From positions 1 to 20,789 of IMG/VR virus record IMGVR_UViG_3300008110_000668: a DNA stretch of 20,789 nt; one strand, written 5' to 3'. Made by a program: the position numbers and the translations under genes. This document shows positions 6,360 through 14,490 of the stretch, piece by piece (position 1 is the first letter of the stretch; every line of letters starts with the position of its first letter). The stretch comes from a virus. Under the pieces are notes generated by a model, which saw only the letters and a program-made list of their open reading frames with translations, was not told the origin of the DNA and ran no database searches.

Positions 6360-7037
6360 ATGAAGTTACAAATTACAATACCAACAAGTTTAGAAGAAAT
6401 AACATTAGAGCAGTATCAAAAGTTTTTATCTATTGCAAAAGATAATCCTGATGGTGAATTTCTACAACATAAAATGGTAGAAATATTTTGCGGTATAGAT
6501 TTAAAGAATGCTGCTAAAATAAGTTACAAAGATGTAAATGAAATAACAACTAATTTATCAAATCTATTCAATCAAAAATATGAATTGAAAAGAACATTTA
6601 AATTAGGTAATACTGAATTTGGATTTATAACTAACCTTGATGAAATAACGTTAGGTGAATATACTGATTTAGATAAATACATAAGTGATTGGGATAAGAT
6701 GCATAATGCAATGGCAGTATTATACAGACCAATTACAAAGAAGTTAAAAGACAAATATCAGATTGAAGAATACAATGGTAGTTATACTTATTGTGATGCA
6801 ATGAAATATGCACCAGTAGATGTTGTATTAGGTGCTGTTGTTTTTTTTTACAATTTAGGCAACGAATTGTTGAAGTCTACGATACATTATTTGGAGAACA
6901 ACAAGGAGTTTCAGAGTATAGCAAACAATCACAATTTGGAAGTAAATGGGGTTGGTATTCATCATTCTATGCTCTTGCTCAAGGAGATGTTAGAAGATTT
7001 GAAGATGTTTCCAGACTTCGATTATCAGTTGCATTAA
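6360..7037 (+). CDS. Putative tail assembly chaperone, zero-frame product (225 aa)
   Basis: Starts MKLQITIPTSLEEITLEQYQ and contains NLDEITLGEYTDLDKYISDWD (about 92-112) and AVLYRPITKKLKDKY (119-133), a pattern I associate with a conserved Bacteroidota siphophage protein. The zero frame runs through a T9 tract (6841-6849) and ends VGIHHSMLLLKEMLEDLKMF..., which also looks like genuine protein. A -1 slip at that tract gives an alternative 246-residue product. A short form and a -1 frameshifted long form from one start are the hallmark of gpG/gpGT-type tail chaperones, which coat the tape measure during tail assembly. Against this, it is not adjacent to the tape measure (11657), so the role is inferred. 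The inverted-repeat leader element lies 5 nt before the ATG. Confidence 0.7.
   Translation: MKLQITIPTSLEEITLEQYQKFLSIAKDNPDGEFLQHKMVEIFCGIDLKNAAKISYKDVNEITTNLSNLFNQKYELKRTFKLGNTEFGFITNLDEITLGEYTDLDKYISDWDKMHNAMAVLYRPITKKLKDKYQIEEYNGSYTYCDAMKYAPVDVVLGAVVFFYNLGNELLKSTIHYLENNKEFQSIANNHNLEVNGVGIHHSMLLLKEMLEDLKMFPDFDYQLH
6842..6848 (+). other. Candidate -1 ribosomal frameshift site, T TTT TTT
   Basis: In the zero frame the codons are GTT GTT TTT TTT TAC, so the heptamer T TTT TTT fits X XXY YYZ and allows both tRNAs to re-pair after a -1 slip; the whole run is nine Ts (6841-6849). The -1 frame then stays open to 7099. I did not identify a clear downstream pseudoknot or stem by eye. Confidence 0.65.
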
Positions 7038-7099
7038 CATTTTTAACGTTTGAGAAAGAAAAGAACCAAATAGAAACAGAATTAATAAGAAGTAAATAA
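6848..7099 (+). CDS. -1 frame extension of the putative tail chaperone (83 codons plus stop)
   Basis: Read in the -1 frame after the T9 slip, this gives LQFRQRIVEVYDTLFG..., then FGSKWGWYSSFYALAQGD and VRRFEDVSRLRLSVALTFL, ending in a charged helix KEKNQIETELIRSK. Aromatic G-W-Y..Y.LA.GD..RFE patterns are familiar from tail chaperone partner proteins in related phages. The -1 frame is open only from 6797 and contains no ATG, GTG or TTG before its stop, so frameshifting is the only visible way to translate it. Its TAA overlaps the next ATG (TAATG, 7097-7101), the junction style used by neighbouring genes. The full frameshift protein would have 163 + 83 = 246 residues. Codons here look more typical of this genome than those of the overlapping zero frame. 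Confidence 0.7.
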   Translation, partial: LQFRQRIVEVYDTLFGEQQGVSEYSKQSQFGSKWGWYSSFYALAQGDVRRFEDVSRLRLSVALTFLTFEKEKNQIETELIRSK

Positions 7100-7566
7100 T
7101 GAAAGGATTTTATCAGGTAACAACAGCAATTAAAGACCAACTATATAAAGATGTATTTGTTAATACAGTTTCATCTGGTGATATATTTGAAATTGATTTA
7201 AACAAGCAAACTATATTTCCTTTGTCGCATATTATTGTAAACAATGCAACGTATAATAATAACACTTGGTTATTTAATATATCAGTTCTATGTATGGATG
7301 TTGTAGATTTTAGTAAGACTGAACAAACAGACCAGTTTTTAACAAATGATAATGAGCAAGATGTGTTACATACTCAACTAATGGTTATTAATAGATTGTT
7401 AGAAGTATTACGCAGAGGTTCTTTAAATGATGCTGGTTATGAATTAAGTGGTACACCTAATTGCGAACCATTTGTAGATAGGTTTGAAAACAAGATAGCT
7501 GGTTGGACTGTTACATTTGATGTAATGGTAGCTAATGAAATGACAAGTTGCGAAAATGAATGCTAA
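7099..7566 (+). CDS. Probable tail terminator-like protein (155 aa)
   Basis: Overlaps the -1 frame stop by one base. Opens MKGFYQVTTAIKDQLYKD (helix) followed by strands FPLSHIIVNNATY, WLFNISVLCMDVVD and the helix EQDVLHTQLMVINRLLEVLRR, ending with AGWTVTFDVMVANEM. This alpha/beta order (helix 1, beta hairpin, helix, final strand) matches tail terminator or head-tail joining proteins of siphophages, which cap the tail tube. Position before a gp10-like gene supports a neck role. I recognise the family pattern from Bacteroidota phages, where it is usually left as hypothetical. Confidence 0.6.
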   Translation: MKGFYQVTTAIKDQLYKDVFVNTVSSGDIFEIDLNKQTIFPLSHIIVNNATYNNNTWLFNISVLCMDVVDFSKTEQTDQFLTNDNEQDVLHTQLMVINRLLEVLRRGSLNDAGYELSGTPNCEPFVDRFENKIAGWTVTFDVMVANEMTSCENEC

Positions 7567-8116
7567 TAATTTAACATCTACTAAAGAAGTTTTAGAAGCT
7601 TATAAGAAATATGTTATTCAACAAGCACGTAGTAACCTTTCAAAAAGCAATAAGAACGTTTCTAAACAACTTTATAATCAAATCAAAGGTGAAATACTAT
7701 TTGAAGATAATTACTTCTTATTGGGCTTTAGTATGCCTGATTATGGGTTTTATCAAGATGAAGGTGTTAAAGGTGCAGACCCAAGTAAAGTATCAAAGAA
7801 TGCAAAGATAAAAGGACAACAAGCACCGAATAGTAGATTTAAATTTAAAAAAAGAATACCATCATCACCATTTGAACAATGGGCAAAGTTTAGAAACATA
7901 AGATTTCGTGATGCAAAAGGAAAGTTTAAAAAAGGCAATTATAAATCAATAGGATATATTATAGCTAAAAATGTATGGGCAAGAGGAATAAAACCAAGTT
8001 TATTTTTTACTAAACCATTTGAAGCGGGATATAAGAAATACATAGATACAGATTTAATAAAAGCATTTGGTGACGATATAGAAACATTAATAGATTATAC
8101 AATAACAAATAAATAA
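7556..8116 (+). CDS. HK97 gp10-like neck/tail completion protein (186 aa)
   Basis: Overlaps the previous gene by 11 nt. It has a helical N-terminus (TSTKEVLEAYKKYVIQQARS), then YNQIKGEILFEDNYFLLGF, MPDYGFYQDEGVKGADPSK, a basic stretch with PNSRFKFKKRIP, and GIKPSLFFTKPFEAGYKKY. The core Y-x-x-x-x-D-E-G-V-K and the late (R)GIKPSLFFTKPF pattern resemble gp10-type tail completion proteins (G-x-x-P-x-x-F/x-F-x-x-A/P motif near the C-terminus). Such proteins sit at the head-tail junction. Lys-rich overall, pI clearly basic by composition. Confidence 0.65.
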   Translation: MNANNLTSTKEVLEAYKKYVIQQARSNLSKSNKNVSKQLYNQIKGEILFEDNYFLLGFSMPDYGFYQDEGVKGADPSKVSKNAKIKGQQAPNSRFKFKKRIPSSPFEQWAKFRNIRFRDAKGKFKKGNYKSIGYIIAKNVWARGIKPSLFFTKPFEAGYKKYIDTDLIKAFGDDIETLIDYTITNK

Positions 8117-8122
8117 AATAAA

Positions 8123-9199
8123 ATGCCAAGTATAAATGTAATATTTGCAAGAAGTCCATATCAGGTTATAATTGATGAAGCAAGTCAGGTTAAAACTAAA
8201 GTAGAATTAAGACTTTGGAATAAAGGTGATACTAAACCAACAGACCCAACTTATATAATGAGTAAGGGAATTGCATCTGTAACACAAACTGAAACTAATT
8301 ATAATATATCACCATTTATTTTAGAGTATATAGACAAATATTTTTTAGAATATTCTACAACTACAATAACAGAAGCAGATAATAAAGAATGGTGTATAGG
8401 TGAGTATATTACTTATTATAGTACTGATGGAACTACATATAATATAATAGACACAATAGAATTTTGTGCAGTAAATGGATATTCAACAGTTGAAGAAGGA
8501 TTAAATTTAGACTTAACAAAAACACAAGCATATTTATTATTAGCAAATCCTTTAATCAAAGTTTATTGGAATACTATTATACCATATTACAATTTTATTG
8601 TAAGAGAAAAAGATAATGAGTATCAAGCAAAATGGATAGACAAAGCCGAAACTGTTTTAAAGTCAGAAACATTTTATACAGGTGTTGATGAATTTTTTAA
8701 TTATGCTATTCCTTTAGTTTATGGTGCAAGTGTAAGAATAGATATATATAATAAAACTACAAATGAATTACTTGAAAGAGTTGAAACACAAGAAATATGT
8801 GAACCAAAATATCCTATTCAAGTTATGTGGTTTGTGAATAAATTAGGTGGATGGAACCATTTTTCATTTTTTAAAGCAAGTTTTAATTCTATTGATGTTA
8901 AAAATAGTGATTATTCATTAATGCAACAAGAAGTTGATTATGATTATCGTAAAGGGCAAACAAAACCATTTAATATAAACGGTGGTCAAACTATTAAAGT
9001 AAATTCTGGATGGGTTACTGAAGATTATTTTGAATGGATACAAGAAATGATGTTAAGTGATACTATATTATTAAATCCACAAACACCTGTTACAATTAAG
9101 ACAATGAATATGGATAAGAAAACATCTTTACAAGATAAAACTATTAACTATACTTTAGAATTTAATTTTGCAAACAAACTAATAAATAATATAATATAA
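8123..9199 (+). CDS. Minor tail protein, unknown specific role (358 aa)
   Basis: Begins MPSINVIFARSPYQVIIDEA and is dominated by alternating strands with many Tyr, Thr and Trp residues (ELRLWNKGDTKPTDPTYIM; IQVMWFVNKLGGWNHFSFF). No catalytic motif is visible. It is coupled by TAATG to the 775-residue gene that follows, and both lie directly upstream of the tape measure, so a structural tail role (distal tail or baseplate-type) is likely. I recall similar uncharacterised proteins in Bacteroidota siphophages; more precise naming is not supported. Confidence 0.6.
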   Translation: MPSINVIFARSPYQVIIDEASQVKTKVELRLWNKGDTKPTDPTYIMSKGIASVTQTETNYNISPFILEYIDKYFLEYSTTTITEADNKEWCIGEYITYYSTDGTTYNIIDTIEFCAVNGYSTVEEGLNLDLTKTQAYLLLANPLIKVYWNTIIPYYNFIVREKDNEYQAKWIDKAETVLKSETFYTGVDEFFNYAIPLVYGASVRIDIYNKTTNELLERVETQEICEPKYPIQVMWFVNKLGGWNHFSFFKASFNSIDVKNSDYSLMQQEVDYDYRKGQTKPFNINGGQTIKVNSGWVTEDYFEWIQEMMLSDTILLNPQTPVTIKTMNMDKKTSLQDKTINYTLEFNFANKLINNII

Positions 9200-11526
9200 T
9201 GGAATTATATATTTACGTTGATGATGTTGCTAAAAGAGTTGAAATGTTTAAAGATGAAAAAGTTTCAGTTACTTCTACAATACAAAACTATTCAGATATT
9301 GGTAAACTATTTACAGACTATTCACAATCATTTACAATACCAGCATCACCTACAAATAATGCTATCTTTTCACATTGGTATGATAATGCAGTTGATGATG
9401 GATATGATGCAAGAATTAGATACAATGCATATATTGAAATAGAAACAATACCATTTCGTGAAGGTAATGTACAATTAGAAAAAGCAAATAAAAAGAATGG
9501 TTATATTGAAAGTTATACACTTACATTCTATGGAAATTTAACACAATTAAAAGATAAGTTTGGTGAAGACAAATTAAATAGTTTAGATTTTAGTTCTTTA
9601 AATCATACTTATGATGCTTCTACTGTTGTTTCTAAAATCAATACTAATGGTGCTGGTGTTTTATATCCTTTAATTGGTAACACAAGAAAGTTTGATTATA
9701 AGACTGCAACTACTTTTGATGTAACTACAAACACAGGTGCTATTAATTGGGATGATTTATTTCCAGCAGTACCTATAACAACAATATTAGATTTTATTGA
9801 AACTAAATATGGTTTAACATTTACAGGTAATTTTTTAGGATACAATCAATTTAGTAAGTTATATATGCTATTGAAAAATAGTGAACTTCCAAGAGCATAT
9901 AATGCTGGTATATTTTACGACCAATTTAGAATTGGCGGTACTGCTACTTTTCCAGAATACAATACAACAACAGACACAATAACAACTGATTGGAATAGTG
10001 CTTATTTTGTAACAGGTTCACCACCATTTCCTACATATGGTGGAAATAGAAGAATAATAATTAAATTTGATACTATATTAGCTTCACCATATTTAACAAC
10101 AAATTACAAAGTTGAATTATTACAAGATGGAGTTATTACACAAACATTTGATAATTTAATAGGAAATCAAACTTTATATTTATTAGATGTAAGACAATCA
10201 GATGACCCCGCAAGTCATCAATATAAAATTAGAGTTTCTGCTTTAGGTGCTTTTGTTTTTAAGGGTAGATTTGATTATGTAAGAAGAAATGTTTATGGTG
10301 ACCAAACAACTGTTTCTCTTAACTATGCATCAAGTGGTTCGCCTACTGGTCAATCATTTTCAGCAATACAAAATGTTGTTAATTATGTTCCTGATATTAA
10401 AGTTGCAGATTTCTTTATAGGATTAGTTAAAATGTTTAATTTAATTATTACACCAATTAATGAAACTACATTTAAATTAGAACCATTAGAACTTTATTAT
10501 CAAGCTGGACAAATAAAAGATTTAACGCCATTTATTTATGCTGATGAATTAGATATTGAAAAGCCCAAACTATTTAAGTCAATAGAGTTTACATATGAAA
10601 AGTCTGAAAACATTTTAAACAATTCTTTTAGTGGTTTATTTAATAGACAATATGGCGATTTAACTTTTGATAGTGGTTCAAATTCAGAAAGTGGTAAGTA
10701 TGAAATTAAATTACCGTTTGAAGATGTTATGTGGGAAAGAGCAACAGGATATAATTTTCAAACTGCTACATTATTAAACAAAGATTTACAAAGTTATACA
10801 CCTAAACCAATATTGATGTATAACAATGATTTAAGTGATGTTTCTGCTTTTCCTATTAAAATTTATAATGGAACTGGTTACACAAACGTAAATAATTATG
10901 TAAGATTTAACAATGAAATAAATACAGGTGCAACTGATTTAAGTTATTTATATTCTATAAACTTTGGTAATGAAATATCATCTTGGTATTTAGTAAATGC
11001 ACCACAAGGATTATACAAAAGACACTATGAACAATATATTGCAAATCTTTATAATCAAAAAACAAGGGTTTTAAAAGCTAAAGCAAAATTAGAACCACAA
11101 AATTTGACTGAATTAAAATTAAATAACAGAATTATAATTAGGGATAATAGATATATTATTAATTCTTTTACTACTGATTTAACAAGTGGTGAAACAACTT
11201 TTGAATTGATAAATGATTATAGAGTTTTAGGGTATGATAGTGTAGGGTATAGATATGCAAATATAGAATTATTAAACGTAGATAAAGAAGCACAAGAATT
11301 TCAATTAGATTTATATTTAGGAATGTTTAAAGAGTTTACAATAAATTCTTTATCAGGGTTTTTGTCTTCACCAAAAAGTGGAACATATTACAATGATGAA
11401 AGTATGGTTGTTACAATAGCTGCTAATACAACAGGAATAGAAAGAACAAGTAATGTAAGTATTAAGTTTAAAGATTTTAACAACGTTGAAACAACAATAG
11501 AAATTCCAATAACACAAAACGCATAA
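9199..11526 (+). CDS. Large tail/baseplate protein with C-terminal BACON-like domain (775 aa)
   Basis: The ATG overlaps the preceding stop (TAATG). It starts MELYIYVDDVAKRVEMFKDE and continues YSQSFTIPASPTNNAIFSHW, with an even mix of beta strands over most of its length. Residues about 700-775 form a beta domain ending NTTGIERTSNVSIKFKD and TTIEIPITQNA, which closely matches the BACON pattern (N-x-x-G-x-x-R-x-x-x-I-x-[IV] then I-x-[IV]-T-Q-x-A). BACON domains occur in Bacteroidota glycan-binding proteins and crAss-like phage tail proteins and may bind carbohydrate or mucin. By position and size it is a tail hub, tip or tail-associated receptor-contact protein. No lysozyme or peptidase motif seen. 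Confidence 0.7.
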   Translation: MELYIYVDDVAKRVEMFKDEKVSVTSTIQNYSDIGKLFTDYSQSFTIPASPTNNAIFSHWYDNAVDDGYDARIRYNAYIEIETIPFREGNVQLEKANKKNGYIESYTLTFYGNLTQLKDKFGEDKLNSLDFSSLNHTYDASTVVSKINTNGAGVLYPLIGNTRKFDYKTATTFDVTTNTGAINWDDLFPAVPITTILDFIETKYGLTFTGNFLGYNQFSKLYMLLKNSELPRAYNAGIFYDQFRIGGTATFPEYNTTTDTITTDWNSAYFVTGSPPFPTYGGNRRIIIKFDTILASPYLTTNYKVELLQDGVITQTFDNLIGNQTLYLLDVRQSDDPASHQYKIRVSALGAFVFKGRFDYVRRNVYGDQTTVSLNYASSGSPTGQSFSAIQNVVNYVPDIKVADFFIGLVKMFNLIITPINETTFKLEPLELYYQAGQIKDLTPFIYADELDIEKPKLFKSIEFTYEKSENILNNSFSGLFNRQYGDLTFDSGSNSESGKYEIKLPFEDVMWERATGYNFQTATLLNKDLQSYTPKPILMYNNDLSDVSAFPIKIYNGTGYTNVNNYVRFNNEINTGATDLSYLYSINFGNEISSWYLVNAPQGLYKRHYEQYIANLYNQKTRVLKAKAKLEPQNLTELKLNNRIIIRDNRYIINSFTTDLTSGETTFELINDYRVLGYDSVGYRYANIELLNVDKEAQEFQLDLYLGMFKEFTINSLSGFLSSPKSGTYYNDESMVVTIAANTTGIERTSNVSIKFKDFNNVETTIEIPITQNA

Positions 11527-11675
11527 TGATAAAGTTAATATTAGAAATGCTACAATTAGATGAGCATTACGGACAATCAGAAACAATAGAAATAGCAAAA
11601 GGTAAATATGAATTACCAACAACTTGGTCAAGAACATTTAAACAAATAAAAAGAGAATGGAAAATAAAGAAATAA
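11526..11675 (+). CDS. Small hypothetical protein preceding the tape measure (49 aa)
   Basis: The ATG overlaps the previous stop (TAATG) and the end overlaps the tape measure start by 19 nt, so the frame is bridged on both sides. Sequence: MIKLILEMLQLDEHYGQSE, then YELPTTWSRTFKQIKREWK and a basic end. A very short gene squeezed before the tape measure might assist tail assembly, but there is no recognisable family. The tight coupling is the main support. Confidence 0.5.
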   Translation: MIKLILEMLQLDEHYGQSETIEIAKGKYELPTTWSRTFKQIKREWKIKK

Positions 11676-13567
11676 ATTTAAAGATAAATAGTAACATTGA
11701 TGATGTAACTAAAGAAATTAAATCTTTAAATAAAAATTTAGATAAGACAACTGATGTAGTAAAAGATGTTGGTAAAAGCACTAAAGAGGTTGAAAAAAAT
11801 ACAAAAACTTTAGCTGATGGTTTCAAAGGTGTAGGATTAGCAATTAAAGCTATGGGCATTGGTCTTGTGATTAGTGCTATGTCTACATTGAAAGAAGTAT
11901 TTATGAGCAATCAAAAGGTTGCTGATACAGTTGCTACTGGTATGGGAACAGTTGTTAATGTATTTACTAAAGTTGTTGATGTTGTTGTTTCAGTTGTTGA
12001 AAAGGTTAATCAATCAAGTAATGGATTTAAAGGATTAACAGCAGTTATTTCTGGTTTAATTACAATATCATTAACACCATTAAAATTAGGTTTCTATGCA
12101 ATATCTTTAGCTATTGATGAAGCCAAACTTGCTTGGGAAGAAAGTTTCTTTGGTGATGAAGACCCAAAAACAATAGAAAAATTAAATAAAAGAATTTCTG
12201 CAACAAAAGATAATATTGTTGAAGTTGGTAAAGATGCATTAGATGCTGGAAAGAAAGTTGCAAATAATATTGGTGCTGCTATAACTGAAGTAGGTGCAGT
12301 AGTTGAAGGAACAATAGATGGTGTTAGTAAGATATCTGTTAAAGCTGCTTATGACCAAGCAAAAGCAAATGTTCAATTACAGAACACAGCAAAGTTAGCA
12401 GAAGCAAATCAAGCAAGGTTAGTTGAACAATATGACAGACAAGCAGAAAAATTAAGACAAATAAGAGATAATGATTTAATTTCTATTGATGACAGAATAA
12501 AAGCAAATAATGATTTAAAAGATGTTTTAGATAAACAACAAAAAGCTATGATTGGTCAAGCAGATATGCAAATTGCTGCTGCCAAGAATACTTATGAAAT
12601 GAATAAAACTATTGAAAATCAAGTAGCTTTAACAAATGCTTTAGCAAACAAAGAAGGTGTACTTGCACAGGTTGAAGGATTACGAAGTGAACAAATAGCA
12701 AATAACATAGCATTAACAAAAGAGAAAACTGCATTACAACAATCAGAACTTGAAGGTATAACTAATTTATCTATTGAGCAAAAGAAATTTAATGCTGAAT
12801 TAGAAAAAGATGATTTATTAAGATTACAAAAACAAAAGGCAGTATTAGAAGAAGAAAAAGCTATTGAACTTGCAAGATTACAATCTAAAATAGATGGTGC
12901 TGTAAAAGGAACACAAGCAAGAGTAGATGCAGAAAATGAATACAAAACAAAATCACAAGAAATAAACAATGCAATAATAACTAATAAAGCAGAAACTGAT
13001 AAGGTAATTCTTGACCAAGAAAAAGCAGTTGCTGAAGGTAAAAAAGCTATTCAAGATGCTTCATTTGCTGCTATGGAAGGTGGTATTAATTTATTAAAAG
13101 GTTTATTTGAAAAAAACAAAGCAATTCAAAAAGGATTATTGTTAGTAGAAAGTGCTGTTGGTATTGCTAAAATTGTTACTAATACAGTTGCTGCTGATGC
13201 TGCTGATGGTCTTGTTGCTGCTACAATGGGTCCAGCTGGTATTGCATATAAAGCAACTAAATTTACTTTAAATAGAATTAATGCTGGTATTGGTATTGCT
13301 GCAAATATAGCTGCTACTGCAAAAGCATTAAGTGCATTAGGTGGTGGTGGTTCATCAAGTAAACCTGATATGGGTGGTGGCGCTGGAGGTGGTGTTGGTG
13401 CTGCTCCACAATTTAATGTAGTAGGAAATAGTGGTGTTAATCAATTAGCAGAAACAATGCAAGGAAGGTCAGCACAAGCACCAATACAAGCATATGTAGT
13501 TGCACAAAATGTAACAACAGCACAATCATTAAATAGAAACATAGTTAGTAATGCTTCTTTAGGATAG
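11657..13567 (+). CDS. Tape measure protein (636 aa)
   Basis: Sets tail length by spanning the tail lumen. The N-terminus is charged and helical (1-50). Hydrophobic membrane-like segments follow at about 56-78 (GFKGVGLAIKAMGIGLVISA) and 126-153 (GLTAVISGLITISLTPLKL). Long Ala/Lys/Glu/Gln-rich coiled coils run from about 230 to 470, then a second hydrophobic Ala/Gly region (493-565), a poly-Gly linker (562-581), and a C-terminal AYVVAQNVTTAQSLNRNIVS typical of Bacteroidota tape measures. No peptidase or lytic transglycosylase domain. At about 0.15 nm per residue the tail would be roughly 95 nm long, short for a siphophage. Confidence 0.88.
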   Translation: MENKEINLKINSNIDDVTKEIKSLNKNLDKTTDVVKDVGKSTKEVEKNTKTLADGFKGVGLAIKAMGIGLVISAMSTLKEVFMSNQKVADTVATGMGTVVNVFTKVVDVVVSVVEKVNQSSNGFKGLTAVISGLITISLTPLKLGFYAISLAIDEAKLAWEESFFGDEDPKTIEKLNKRISATKDNIVEVGKDALDAGKKVANNIGAAITEVGAVVEGTIDGVSKISVKAAYDQAKANVQLQNTAKLAEANQARLVEQYDRQAEKLRQIRDNDLISIDDRIKANNDLKDVLDKQQKAMIGQADMQIAAAKNTYEMNKTIENQVALTNALANKEGVLAQVEGLRSEQIANNIALTKEKTALQQSELEGITNLSIEQKKFNAELEKDDLLRLQKQKAVLEEEKAIELARLQSKIDGAVKGTQARVDAENEYKTKSQEINNAIITNKAETDKVILDQEKAVAEGKKAIQDASFAAMEGGINLLKGLFEKNKAIQKGLLLVESAVGIAKIVTNTVAADAADGLVAATMGPAGIAYKATKFTLNRINAGIGIAANIAATAKALSALGGGGSSSKPDMGGGAGGGVGAAPQFNVVGNSGVNQLAETMQGRSAQAPIQAYVVAQNVTTAQSLNRNIVSNASLG

Positions 13568-13575
13568 TTAAAAGC

Positions 13576-13606
13576 AACATTAACTAATAAAAACAGACTT
13601 AATGTT
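13576..13606 (+). other. Stem-loop after the tape measure gene
   Basis: AACATTAA (13576-13583) is perfectly repeated inverted as TTAATGTT (13599-13606) with a 15-nt loop. No T run follows, so it is more likely an RNA processing or stability element than a terminator. It lies in the 88-nt gap between the tail and head blocks. Confidence 0.35.
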
Positions 13607-13632
13607 ACTTATTTAAAACAAAATATAAATAA

Positions 13633-13650
13633 TTTAATTTTTAAAAAAAA
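13633..13650 (+). promoter_or_regulatory. T5A8 leader element, variant of the inverted repeat
   Basis: TTTAATTTTTAAAAAAAA, ending 5 nt before the ATG at 13656. It shares the TTTTTAAA core and the exact spacing with the copies at 6337, 14468 and 17137, but the second arm is all A. Confidence 0.35.
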
Positions 13651-13655
13651 GTATA

Positions 13656-14243
13656 ATGAAAAAGTTAGAAACTATTTATTTAGATATAGACGAACAAAAT
13701 TTACAGGATGGAATAGACGCAATTAGTTTAGTGAAATTTCCAGCCATAGAGGAAACGTGGGTTGCATTAAATGAACACAAAGTAGAATTAAAAACTATTG
13801 ATGAAGATAAAAGAATAGTTATAGGTTTAGCTTTAATACCTGAAAAAGATATTTACAGGAGAAATGGTGATTATGAATATAACATTCGTTTCTCAAAAGA
13901 TACAGTTAGAAAAGCATCTGAATTATATTTAAAGAAACTTAAAATACATAATTCAACATTAGAACACGACAAAAAAACAGAAGGAGTTTATACAATAGAA
14001 AGTTGGATAGTTGAAGATGTTAAACGTGATAAATCTGCAATATATAATTTAAATGCTGTTGAAGGTGCTTGGGTTGTAGTTCAAAGAATAGATAATGAAG
14101 AAGTTTGGGCAGATGTTAAAAATGGTTTGTATCAAGGATATTCCATAGAAGGATATTTCAGTGAAAAAGCAGAATTAAATTTACAAGAAAGTAAAGAGCA
14201 AGAATTGATTGAAAAAATAAAACAAATATTAATTAATGTTTAA
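13656..14243 (+). CDS. Prohead protease, XkdF-like serine peptidase (195 aa)
   Basis: Cleaves scaffold and capsid proteins during prohead maturation. The N-terminus has the familiar DGIDAISLVKFPAIEETWVALN (19-40). The core contains IVIGLALIPEKDIYRRN (54-70), NSTLEHDKKTEGV with candidate catalytic H104, ESWIVED (115-121), and GLYQGYSIEGYF with candidate nucleophile S163. This His...Ser layout fits the XkdF/PBSX branch (Peptidase_S78_2) of the phage prohead proteases. Length is normal for a stand-alone protease. It opens the head block (protease, scaffold, capsid), which supports the call. The catalytic residues are assigned by pattern, not alignment. Confidence 0.8.
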   Translation: MKKLETIYLDIDEQNLQDGIDAISLVKFPAIEETWVALNEHKVELKTIDEDKRIVIGLALIPEKDIYRRNGDYEYNIRFSKDTVRKASELYLKKLKIHNSTLEHDKKTEGVYTIESWIVEDVKRDKSAIYNLNAVEGAWVVVQRIDNEEVWADVKNGLYQGYSIEGYFSEKAELNLQESKEQELIEKIKQILINV

Positions 14244-14442
14244 CATATTTAAAATGGGAAAAAACAAGTACACAAGTCCAAAAGATGCAAAAAGAGGTTG
14301 CTTATGTGATGATAGCACATATTCATCAGAATGTTGTAAAGGTGAATTAATAAATCAAGGTATTGGTTCAACAGTTTCACAAGGCACTTCAACTGTAACA
14401 GTTGTTGATGGAGTTAGAACAATAGTTAGAACAAACGGATAA
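14236..14442 (+). CDS. Small Cys-containing virion-block protein (68 aa)
   Basis: Overlaps the protease end by 8 nt; an alternative in-frame ATG at 14254 (MGKNKYTSP) would drop six residues. The sequence has KDAKRGCLCDDSTYSSECCK with four cysteines in a short span, followed by a Gly/Ser/Thr-rich tail GIGSTVSQGTSTVTVVDG. The C-L-C...C-C cluster suggests a small metal-bound or disulphide knot. I recall similar short proteins next to head genes in Bacteroidota phages. Function unknown; a capsid decoration or regulatory role cannot be told apart. Confidence 0.6.
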   Translation: MFNIFKMGKNKYTSPKDAKRGCLCDDSTYSSECCKGELINQGIGSTVSQGTSTVTVVDGVRTIVRTNG

Positions 14443-14467
14443 ACAATTTATAACAAATATAAATAGT

Positions 14468-14485
14468 ATTAATTTTTAAATAAAA
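14468..14485 (+). promoter_or_regulatory. Inverted-repeat leader element, copy B
   Basis: Core TTTTTAAATAAAA (14473-14485) preceded by ATTAA, ending 5 nt before the ATG at 14491. One arm matches the exact copies at 6337 and 17137; the left arm is degenerate. Confidence 0.4.
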
Positions 14486-14490
14486 AATAG

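Noticed and set aside
7611-7811. 66-codon + strand ORF within the gp10-like gene
   Set aside because: It is a shifted-frame shadow with no start context and low-complexity Lys/Leu/Tyr content.
11368-11910. Two antisense ORFs (89 and 90 codons) near the tape measure start
   Set aside because: They overlap well-supported + strand genes and encode low-complexity Leu/Phe/Ser text.
12619-12969. 116-codon antisense ORF within the tape measure gene
   Set aside because: It lies fully opposite a coiled-coil coding region; its Ser/Phe/Cys-rich composition is the complement of Glu/Lys/Ala codons and there is no start context.
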